A stretch of DNA of 8,502 nucleotides, taken from the NCBI GenBank assembly GCA_028709355.1, contig JAQVXF010000044.1, forward strand, positions 1 through 8,502. The letters are read 5' to 3'. This stretch comes from Syntrophomonas sp. GTDB lineage: Bacteria > Bacillota > Syntrophomonadia > Syntrophomonadales > Syntrophomonadaceae. The notes beneath the pieces were generated by a model. The model saw only the letters and a program-made list of their open reading frames with translations. It did no database searches and was not told the DNA's origin. Made by a program: the position numbers and the translations under genes. Below are positions 1 through 6,373 of this stretch, piece after piece; position 1 is the stretch's first letter, and every line of letters begins with the position of its first letter.

Positions 1-1
1 G

Positions 2-778
2 GCCTCGGCAGACATTCATCGGGGCATCATGCTCAACGAGGACGGCTCTATGGCGGTCATGATCAACGAAGAAGATCACCTGCGGATACAATGCTTACTG
101 CCTGGATTGAATCTCGCCGAGTGCCACGGCTTGGTTCAACAACTGGATGATGAATTGGAACAGAGTCTGGATTTTGCCTTCGACGAGACCAGAGGTTACC
201 TGACTGCCTGCCCCACTAATGTCGGGACCGGGATGCGGGCATCGGTTATGCTGCACCTGCCGGCGGCACAAATAACCGGTACTATTAAACAGCTATTGCA
301 GAATCTCAGTCAACTCGGTTTGGCGGTCCGGGGTCTGTATGGTGAGGGAACAGAACCGGTAGGTAATTTTTATCAAGTATCTAACCAGATTACTCTGGGA
401 CAATCGGAGGAAGATATCTATCACTATCTGCATACGATTTCGGAACAGATAGAGCGGCAGGAGATTTTACTGCGAGAGAGATTGCTGGCAGATATGCCCA
501 ACCAATTGGAGGACAAAATTGGAAGGGCCTACGGGCTGTTGAGCCATGCCCGGTTGATAGGTTCCGATGAGGCGTTGAAGCTCTTGTCGATGGTACGGTT
601 GGGTGTCGACCTGAAGATAATCAAGGATATCAGTGTCTTTGCACTCAACCAATTGATGGTAGCCATCCGTCCTGCCCATCTGCAGAAGATCGGGGGGCAA
701 ACGATGGATGTTTTGCAGCGTGATGTCTTGAGGGCTGCGGTTATTCAGGAAAAACTGTCAACTAAGGAGGCGAATTAA
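2..778 (+). CDS. mcsB: Protein arginine kinase McsB (3' part, cut by the window edge)
   Basis: McsB phosphorylates arginines on misfolded or regulatory proteins in the cytosol, marking them for ClpC-ClpP. The reading frame is open from base 2, so the true start lies upstream; 258 residues are visible out of roughly 350-360 usual for the family. Seen in the sequence: NEEDH (bases 65-79), the guanidino-kinase stretch carrying a catalytic glutamate; CPTNVGT (209-229), which fits the phosphagen-kinase signature with the reactive cysteine; and RDVLRA (719-736), matching the RDxxRA motif that forms the allosteric phosphoarginine pocket specific to McsB and absent from metabolic phosphagen kinases. 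The stop TAA directly abuts the clpC ATG, so the two genes are surely cotranscribed. ctsR and mcsA are expected upstream but are outside the window. An internal ATG at 29 is not the start, since the frame and family similarity continue upstream of it. Confidence 0.96.
   Translation, partial: ASADIHRGIMLNEDGSMAVMINEEDHLRIQCLLPGLNLAECHGLVQQLDDELEQSLDFAFDETRGYLTACPTNVGTGMRASVMLHLPAAQITGTIKQLLQNLSQLGLAVRGLYGEGTEPVGNFYQVSNQITLGQSEEDIYHYLHTISEQIERQEILLRERLLADMPNQLEDKIGRAYGLLSHARLIGSDEALKLLSMVRLGVDLKIIKDISVFALNQLMVAIRPAHLQKIGGQTMDVLQRDVLRAAVIQEKLSTKEAN
764..770 (+). promoter_or_regulatory. Strong ribosome binding site of clpC inside the mcsB 3' end
   Basis: AAGGAGG lies within the last codons of mcsB and is followed by 8 bases before the clpC ATG at 779. 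It is an essentially full match to the anti-Shine-Dalgarno and fixes the clpC start. It suggests high clpC translation independent of mcsB translation. Confidence 0.85.
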
Positions 779-3268
779 ATGTTCAGAAAATTTACCCAGC
801 GTGCCCGCAATACGGTTATACATGCCCAGGAAGAGGCCAAGGAGATGGGACACCCGGCCATAGGCACCGAACATATTCTGCTGGGGCTGTTACGTGAGGG
901 GGAGGGGGTAGGAGCCCGGGCCCTGATAAACCTGGGAATAGATTTGGGCAATGGAAGGGAAGAAGTCAAGCGCTTCATCGGCAAGGATGATAATGTGGCC
1001 GAAGGTCCGGCGGGAGACCTGCCGATTACCCCGCGGGTCAAAAAGGTATTCAATCTTTCATTTGATGAGGCCCGTCTCCAGGGGGTCAATTATGTAGGAA
1101 CGGAACATATACTGCTGGCCTTACTGCGGGAAGAGGAGGGACTAGCCAGCCAGGTCCTGATGTCGATGGGGGTGAGATTGGACGGCCTGCGGGAACAGGT
1201 TATATTATTGCTGGGTGGTGAGAATACAGGGAGTCCCTCAGAACCGCCATCGGAATCCACCGGCGGGGGGGCGGCAGTCAACCACAAAAGCCGGAAAACA
1301 CGCAGCAAAACGCCAACCTTGGACGCATACAGCCGTGATCTTACCAAGGACGCCGGGGAGGGTCGGCTCGATCCGGTAATCGGGCGGGAAAAGGAGATCG
1401 AGCGGGTAGTGCAGATATTGTCGCGGCGTACCAAGAACAATCCAGTTCTCATAGGAGATCCTGGGGTGGGTAAGACGGCCATCGTCGAGGGTTTGGCACA
1501 GATCATCTTCGAAAACAAGGTGCCGGAAATCCTGAGCCACAAAAGGGTTATCTCTCTGGATCTGTCCTCTATGATTGCCGGGACCAAATACCGGGGTGAG
1601 TTTGAGGACCGTTTGACCAAAATAGTCAATGAAATAAAGAGTGCCGGGGATGTAATAGTCTTCATAGATGAACTGCATACCTTGGTTGGTGCCGGTGCTG
1701 CTGAGGGAGCGATAGATGCTGCCAATATACTCAAACCCTCGCTGGCCAGGGGGGAATTCCAGTGCGTGGGAGCTACCACGATAAATGAATACCGAAAGTA
1801 TATTGAGAAGGATGCCGCCTTGGAGAGAAGGTTCCAGCCCATTCAGGTCGAGGAACCGACTATCGAGCAGAGCATCGAGATCCTGAAGGGCTTACGCGAC
1901 CGGTATGAGGCTCACCATATGGTCAAGATCAATGATCAGGCGCTGGAGAGTGCAGTCCGTCTATCTGCACGCTATATTACGGATAGGTTTCTTCCGGACA
2001 AGGCCATAGACTTGATCGACGAGGCTGCTTCGCGGGTGCGGCTGGCTAATTACGTCCTGCCCGATGAAATTAAGGAATTGGAGGTCAAGCTGGTTGAGAT
2101 TACCAACGAAAAGGACGAGGCTATCAATGCCCAGGAGTATGAAAAAGCGGCTCAACTAAGGGATCAGGAGCAGACTCTCAAAGACCGGATTGAAGTCCAG
2201 CGAAGGGAGTGGATGAGTAGGCGCAGCGTACAGACCGGTACGGTCGGAGAAGAGGAAGTGGCTGTCATCATATCTCAGTGGACAGGAATCCAGGTCAGCA
2301 AGATAGCGCTGGAGGAAGGGGAACGGTTACTGCACCTGGAGGAAGTTCTGCATAACAGATTAGTAGGCCAGGAGGAAGCCGTTAAATCAGTGGCCAAGGC
2401 AGTGCGCAGAGCTCGGGCGGGCTTGAAGAATCCTCAGCGGCCGATTGGGTCCTTCGTTTTCCTTGGGCCGACCGGAGTGGGCAAGACAGAACTGGCGAGG
2501 GCTCTGGCCGAAGCTATGTTTGTCAGCGAAGACTCGGTCATCCGCTTGGATATGTCGGAATACATGGAAAAACACGCCGTCGCTCGCATGATCGGGTCTC
2601 CGCCGGGATACGTTGGCTACGATGAAGGTGGCCAACTGACTGAAAAGGTCAGGCGGAAACCCTATTCAGTGATCTTGCTGGATGAGATAGAGAAGGCTCA
2701 CCCGGATGTTTACAACATCCTCCTGCAGGTGCTGGAGGACGGAAGGATGACGGACGGCCAGGGAAGAACGGTTGATTTCCGCAACACCATAATCATAATG
2801 ACTTCCAATGTGGGGGCGGAAAGCTTATTCAAAAATTTAACCATGGGCTTCCAACGAGCTGCAGATGAAGCGGAGGACTATGAGAAGATGAAGGACCGGG
2901 TCATGGAGCAGATGAAACACACTTTCCGTCCTGAATTCCTTAACCGCATTGACGAAATCATTGTGTTCCATAGTTTGACACCCGCAGAACTGGAGAAGAT
3001 CATTGACCTGCTGCTCCGGGATCTCAGCCAACGAATCAGAGACAACGGTTTCGGCTTGGAGATTACCCCGGAGGCCAAGGCTTTGATAATGAAGGAGGGT
3101 TATGACCCCAACTATGGAGCCCGACCCTTGAAGAGGGCCATTCAGAAAATGATTGAGGATACCATATCGGAAGAGATATTAAAAAAGACTGTTATACCGG
3201 GGGATACGCTCTTGGTGGATGCTGGGAATGGTAAAATTGTGGTAAGCAAACGAGCCCCAGAAGCATAA
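779..3268 (+). CDS. clpC: ATP-dependent Clp protease ATPase subunit ClpC
   Basis: ClpC is the HSP100 unfoldase that feeds substrates, including McsB-marked proteins, into the ClpP peptidase in the cytosol. The 829-residue protein is close to the usual size (about 810-820). Domains in order: two Clp N-terminal repeats (about residues 2-65 and 77-140, both with TEHILL), which in relatives bind MecA and phosphoarginine; a Ser/Gly-rich linker (about 150-170); AAA+ module 1 with Walker A GDPGVGKT (226-233) and Walker B ending in FIDE (295-298); a coiled UVR-type middle domain (about 430-470, EYEKAAQLRD); AAA+ module 2 with Walker A GPTGVGKT (563-570) and Walker B VILLDE (631-636). The loop TMGFQ after SNVG is the ClpP-docking position, with MGF where B. 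subtilis has VGF. All ATPase motifs are intact. Start chosen from the AAGGAGG site. It follows mcsB directly and precedes radA by 35 bases. Confidence 0.98.
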   Translation: MFRKFTQRARNTVIHAQEEAKEMGHPAIGTEHILLGLLREGEGVGARALINLGIDLGNGREEVKRFIGKDDNVAEGPAGDLPITPRVKKVFNLSFDEARLQGVNYVGTEHILLALLREEEGLASQVLMSMGVRLDGLREQVILLLGGENTGSPSEPPSESTGGGAAVNHKSRKTRSKTPTLDAYSRDLTKDAGEGRLDPVIGREKEIERVVQILSRRTKNNPVLIGDPGVGKTAIVEGLAQIIFENKVPEILSHKRVISLDLSSMIAGTKYRGEFEDRLTKIVNEIKSAGDVIVFIDELHTLVGAGAAEGAIDAANILKPSLARGEFQCVGATTINEYRKYIEKDAALERRFQPIQVEEPTIEQSIEILKGLRDRYEAHHMVKINDQALESAVRLSARYITDRFLPDKAIDLIDEAASRVRLANYVLPDEIKELEVKLVEITNEKDEAINAQEYEKAAQLRDQEQTLKDRIEVQRREWMSRRSVQTGTVGEEEVAVIISQWTGIQVSKIALEEGERLLHLEEVLHNRLVGQEEAVKSVAKAVRRARAGLKNPQRPIGSFVFLGPTGVGKTELARALAEAMFVSEDSVIRLDMSEYMEKHAVARMIGSPPGYVGYDEGGQLTEKVRRKPYSVILLDEIEKAHPDVYNILLQVLEDGRMTDGQGRTVDFRNTIIIMTSNVGAESLFKNLTMGFQRAADEAEDYEKMKDRVMEQMKHTFRPEFLNRIDEIIVFHSLTPAELEKIIDLLLRDLSQRIRDNGFGLEITPEAKALIMKEGYDPNYGARPLKRAIQKMIEDTISEEILKKTVIPGDTLLVDAGNGKIVVSKRAPEA

Positions 3269-3281
3269 AAACCTTCGCCAC

Positions 3282-3296
3282 CAGATAAGATATCTG
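3282..3296 (+). repeat. Perfect 6-bp inverted repeat just before radA
   Basis: CAGATA-AGA-TATCTG is a perfect inverted repeat (arms 3282-3287 and 3291-3296, 3-base loop) in the 35-base clpC-radA gap. There is no T-run after it, so it is not an intrinsic terminator. It occupies the place where a Shine-Dalgarno for radA would be expected and lies just upstream of a TATAAT (3300-3305). It could be a small hairpin in the message or a DNA operator; neither is proven. Confidence 0.4.
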
Positions 3297-3303
3297 TATT
3301 ATA

Positions 3304-4686
3304 ATGGTATCCATGGGTAAAAAGATTGGGAAAAACGCAAACAGATTCATCTGCAATACATGTGGCCACGAATCCATGAAATGGATGGGCAAATGTCCCG
3401 GTTGCGGTAACTGGAACAGCTTGACCGAAGAGGTCATATCCAGCCAGAGACCGAAGGGCGTGACCAGCCAGCAGCGCACCAAGCCTACCGCTCTTGCCGA
3501 GATCCCCACTACCCAAGCATATCGATACAGCAGCGGGATGGGGGAATTGGACCGGGTCTTGGGCGGGGGTCTGGTTCCGGGTTCCGTAATACTGGTGGGA
3601 GGAGACCCGGGAATAGGAAAATCCACTCTTCTCCTCCAGGTGGCTGACCAGATTGGTCGCAGCGGCCGCAAGGTTCTCTATCTTTCCGGCGAGGAGTCTG
3701 CCAGCCAGATCAGGCTTAGAGCCAGTCGATTGGGAATCGAGAATTCTGCGGTATTCTTTTTGAATGACCAGAATATCGATTTCCTGGGTGGATATTTGCA
3801 GGAACTGGAGCCGGATCTGGTGATAATCGATTCTATTCAAACTGTATATTCGGATGATCTGTCTTCGATTCCCGGCAGTGTATCGCAGTTGCGGGAGTGC
3901 ACAGCCACCATCACTGATTTGGCCAAGACCTCTGACCGGGTTTTTTTCCTGGTCGGACATGTCACCAAAGAAGGTGCCTTGGCCGGGCCCAAGGTACTTG
4001 AGCATATGGTTGACGTGGTGATCTATTTTGAGGGAGAAAAGCACTTCCCCTTTCGGATTCTGAGAGGGGTTAAAAACCGTTTTGGGGCTACCGACGAGAT
4101 TGGCTTGTTGGAGATGAGCGGGGTGGGGCTTCGCGAAATAATCGATCCCGCCCAGATTTTTCTCAGCTGCAAGGACTCCTCCGTCAGTGGTAGTGCAGTG
4201 GTTGGCAGCTTTGAAGGCAGCCGCCCCTTGCTGATCGAAATACAAGCGTTGGTGGTGGCAGGTAATCCGGGATATACTCGCCGGATGGCTTCGGGAATAG
4301 ACCAAAACCGGTTGGCCCTGATAATCGCGGTGCTAGAGAAAAGGCGGGGCGTGAATTTGGCCAACAGCGATGTGTACCTGAAGGTGACCGGGGGAGTATT
4401 TCTGCGCGATCCAGCGGTCGACCTCGGGATTGCTGCGGCTATTCTGTCCAGTCACCGGGATAAACCACTGCCATTGGACATGGTATATCTAGGGGAGCTG
4501 GCTCTCTCTGGAGAGATACGGGCAGTGCCTTTCCTGGAAGCCCGATTGAAGGAGATAGAGAAAATGGGTTACAGAAATGTAGTGGTCCCGGCGGGAAGCA
4601 AGTATGGAAAGGCATTTTCCCAACAGCTGGGGGTGTCTGAAGTTAAGAATCTCGACGACTTTATTGATTTGATTATGGAGGATTAG
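3304..4686 (+). CDS. radA: DNA repair protein RadA (Sms), branch-migration ATPase
   Basis: RadA is a RecA-like DNA helicase that drives branch migration of recombination intermediates. Its 460 residues match the family. Seen: an N-terminal zinc finger with cysteines 17, 20, 31 and 34 (CNTC and CPGC); Walker A GGDPGIGKST (99-108); Walker B ending VIIDS (173-177); the RadA-specific KNRFG motif (257-261); and a C-terminal Lon-like domain (about 280-455) in which DPAVDLG (369-375) stands where Lon proteases carry the catalytic serine, so no protease activity is expected, as is normal for RadA. Two starts are possible: ATG 3304 (used here) or ATG 3313, which gives MGKK, closer to the usual MAKKK-type N-terminus. 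Neither has a Shine-Dalgarno, which is odd next to the strong sites of its neighbours. The stop TAG overlaps or nearly touches the disA start, indicating translational coupling. Confidence 0.97.
   Translation: MVSMGKKIGKNANRFICNTCGHESMKWMGKCPGCGNWNSLTEEVISSQRPKGVTSQQRTKPTALAEIPTTQAYRYSSGMGELDRVLGGGLVPGSVILVGGDPGIGKSTLLLQVADQIGRSGRKVLYLSGEESASQIRLRASRLGIENSAVFFLNDQNIDFLGGYLQELEPDLVIIDSIQTVYSDDLSSIPGSVSQLRECTATITDLAKTSDRVFFLVGHVTKEGALAGPKVLEHMVDVVIYFEGEKHFPFRILRGVKNRFGATDEIGLLEMSGVGLREIIDPAQIFLSCKDSSVSGSAVVGSFEGSRPLLIEIQALVVAGNPGYTRRMASGIDQNRLALIIAVLEKRRGVNLANSDVYLKVTGGVFLRDPAVDLGIAAAILSSHRDKPLPLDMVYLGELALSGEIRAVPFLEARLKEIEKMGYRNVVVPAGSKYGKAFSQQLGVSEVKNLDDFIDLIMED
4677..4681 (+). promoter_or_regulatory. 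Ribosome binding site deciding the disA start
   Basis: GGAGG lies inside the last codons of radA. It is 4 bases from GTG 4686, which overlaps the radA stop by one base, and 7 bases from the second tandem GTG at 4689. The 7-base spacing is the normal one, so 4689 is the more likely initiation codon. Confidence 0.6.
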
Positions 4687-4688
4687 TG

Positions 4689-5762
4689 GTGGCAGAAGAC
4701 ATTTTCCGGGTGCGATTCCTTAAATCCTTGCAGATGCTGGCTCCGGGAACGGAGTTCCGGTTGGGCATAGAAAACGTCATCCAGGCCAAAACCGGGGCTC
4801 TTATCGTAGTAGGCGATTCGCCTGAGGTGATGAAGATCGTCACTGGAGGGTTTCACATCGATTGCGAGTTTACTCCCGCCCGTCTATATGAGCTGGCCAA
4901 GATGGATGGTGCTATCATTACCACCCCTGACGCCAGCCGCATCATCAGAGTCAACGCCCAGTTGGATCCAAATCCCGAGCTGCCTTCCCAGGAAACCGGT
5001 ATTCGTCACCGTACTGCTGAACGGGTAGCCCTACAGACCGGAGAACTAGTGGTAGCCATATCCCAGCGGCGCCAAGTGGTAACGCTCTTCCAAGGCAATT
5101 CCGTTTTCCGCTTAAGGGATATTGCCACGGTTTTGGTGCAGGCCAATCAGGCTCTTCAAACCCTGGAAAAATACCGCAACGTATTAAATCGTGATTTACA
5201 GCACCTTGGGGGCCTGGAATTCGAGGAACTGGTCACTACCGGGGAGGTTTGCGGCGTTCTCCACCGGTGCATCAAGGTCTTGAACATCGCCTCCGAAATA
5301 AAGAATTACATAAGCGAGTTGGGGGTCGAGGGACGTTTAGTCAAGATGCAAATGGATGAGATGGTGGCTAATGTACAAGAAGAGGCTACCCTCATAATCA
5401 AGGACTACTGCAACATCAAGGATAAGTCCCCCGCTGACATCCTGAACAGCATCCGCAGAGCCTATGAGGATGACATTTCCGATTCGCTGTTCCTGATGCG
5501 CAGTTTGGCTTTGGGTACTACCAGTGCCCATCTGGAGCAGCAGGCCTCCCCGCGCGGCTATCGGATGTTGAACAAGATCCCCCGGATACCCCCCGCAATA
5601 ATCGAGAACCTGGTAGACCGATTTAGGCTTTTCAATAGGATTCTGCGGGCAACCATCGAGGAACTGGACGAAGTGGAGGGAATCGGAGAAGTCAGGGCCC
5701 GTTCGATTAAAAACGGCTTGATGAGGATGAGGGAGCAGTTCTTGTTGGAGTACATGGTCTAG
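4689..5762 (+). CDS. disA: DNA integrity scanning protein DisA, diadenylate cyclase
   Basis: DisA makes the second messenger c-di-AMP from two ATP, scans DNA, and pauses at branched structures such as recombination intermediates, where synthesis stops. Counting from GTG 4689 it has 357 residues, normal for the family. Seen: N-terminal DAC domain (about 1-150) with the catalytic DGA at 73-75 and RHRTA at 106-110, followed by the SQRR strand; an all-helical linker (about 150-290); and a C-terminal helix-hairpin-helix DNA-binding region (about 295-350) with the glycine hairpin VEGIGEVRA. All active-site motifs are present, so the enzyme should be active. GTG 4686 is an alternative start that adds one residue. 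Coupling to radA fits the known RadA-DisA interaction in Bacillus and mycobacteria. Transcription probably ends at the terminator about 90 bases downstream. Confidence 0.97.
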   Translation: MAEDIFRVRFLKSLQMLAPGTEFRLGIENVIQAKTGALIVVGDSPEVMKIVTGGFHIDCEFTPARLYELAKMDGAIITTPDASRIIRVNAQLDPNPELPSQETGIRHRTAERVALQTGELVVAISQRRQVVTLFQGNSVFRLRDIATVLVQANQALQTLEKYRNVLNRDLQHLGGLEFEELVTTGEVCGVLHRCIKVLNIASEIKNYISELGVEGRLVKMQMDEMVANVQEEATLIIKDYCNIKDKSPADILNSIRRAYEDDISDSLFLMRSLALGTTSAHLEQQASPRGYRMLNKIPRIPPAIIENLVDRFRLFNRILRATIEELDEVEGIGEVRARSIKNGLMRMREQFLLEYMV

Positions 5763-5852
5763 CCAGGAAGTGTTCATAGCGGCGCAGACAAGCGGAGACT
5801 AGGGGAGTGGGTTCTCCGTAAGCTGATGCATAGGGTTGGGACAGCCCACAAA

Positions 5853-5876
5853 AAAAACCGCCAGGTGGCGGTTTTT
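5853..5876. terminator. Bidirectional intrinsic terminator between disA and the convergent gene
   Basis: AAAAACCGCC-AGGT-GGCGGTTTTT is a perfect 10-bp stem with a 4-base loop. The core is CCGCC/GGCGG. On the + strand the right arm ends in five T after the GC stem, terminating the mcsB-clpC-radA-disA transcript. On the - strand the eight-A run at 5850-5857 becomes a U-tract, terminating the gene whose stop is at 5901-5903, 25 bases away. One hairpin therefore serves both convergent units. Confidence 0.9.
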
Positions 5877-5900
5877 CAATCTAAAGGATGTGGAAACAGA

Positions 5901-6299
5901 TTAGGTCATATTGAAATATCCCAATGCTTGAGCCTTCTTATTTTCCTTGATGAATACGTCGTAGAGGTTGATATCCAGGATATTGCACAGGGCGGCAGTG
6001 TAGAACAACATCTTGCCCATCTCACTCATTATGATTTCACTACAACGGCTGCATAATTCACCCCGAAGGTGGCTGTCCAAGCAGGCTTTCAACTCGGCTA
6101 CCGACTCCAGGTGGTCGGGAATGTCGACTTTGTGGGCTTCTATGCAAACACAGCCGCAGTCAGTTACGGCCTTGATCACTGACCGGTTAACCCGGCTGTT
6201 GGATTCGGCCAGTTTGCTGAGGACATCGATCAGACTATGGTGTCGTATGAGGAGGTCGCTGACCGTATTTTGAAACTCGTCACAAATCAGATCCTTCAT
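5901..6299 (-). CDS. Conserved-looking helical protein of unknown function, MazG-like C-terminal third
   Basis: No function can be named. The 132-residue protein starts at ATG 6297-6299, with a G-rich site (GGGGGGA, 6311-6317) 11 bases upstream, and has its own promoter and terminator, so it is a real single-gene unit. No signal peptide or membrane segment is seen. The first 45 residues look like a long amphipathic helix (starting MKDLICDEFQ). A cysteine cluster follows: C48-G-C50-V-C52 and C83-x2-C86, a possible metal site. The last third (about 88-122, with EMGKMLFYTAALCN and INLYDVF) resembles the helix pair of MazG-type nucleotide pyrophosphohydrolases (ExxD then a hydrophobic helix), but the aspartate position is K96, so catalysis of that type is doubtful. 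From memory, similar roughly 130-residue proteins occur in Clostridia, sometimes labelled as a DUF1573-type protein; I cannot verify this. It lies convergent to disA and divergent from ispD. Confidence 0.85.
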   Translation of the reverse strand: MKDLICDEFQNTVSDLLIRHHSLIDVLSKLAESNSRVNRSVIKAVTDCGCVCIEAHKVDIPDHLESVAELKACLDSHLRGELCSRCSEIIMSEMGKMLFYTAALCNILDINLYDVFIKENKKAQALGYFNMT

Positions 6300-6343
6300 A
6301 AAATAGTTATTCCCCCCGTTTCCACGCCATTTCGCTAATGATT

Positions 6344-6373
6344 ATTATAGTCGGTGCCCGAAGGCCTTGTCAA
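6344..6373 (-). promoter_or_regulatory. Near-perfect sigma-A promoter for the 5901-6299 gene
   Basis: Read on the - strand, the -35 box is TTGACA (6368-6373) and the -10 box is TATAAT (6344-6349), both perfect consensus, separated by 18 bases. Transcription would start near 6337, giving a leader of about 38 bases that contains the G-rich ribosome site. This is the strongest promoter visible in the window. Confidence 0.82.

Noticed and set aside
1036..1047. CtsR-like heptad GGTCAAA followed by GGT
   Set aside because: Lies inside the clpC coding region, the second heptad is incomplete and spacing is 2 not 3 bases; coding chance (RVKKV codons).
1090..1842. 250-residue open frame on the - strand inside clpC
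   Set aside because: Shadow of the conserved AAA+ coding sequence; low-complexity serine- and proline-rich product with no family resemblance.
3142..4305. 387-residue open frame on the - strand across radA
   Set aside because: Fully antisense to a clearly identified radA with all motifs; composition is that of a shadow frame, and there is no ribosome site.
5763..5852. Short stems between disA and its terminator (e.g. TGGG-ACAG-CCCA near 5837-5848)
   Set aside because: Followed by an A-run rather than T-run on the + strand; too short to call a separate element.
5826..6056. 76-residue + frame across the terminator and the inverted gene
   Set aside because: Crosses a strong terminator and is antisense to the better supported - strand gene.
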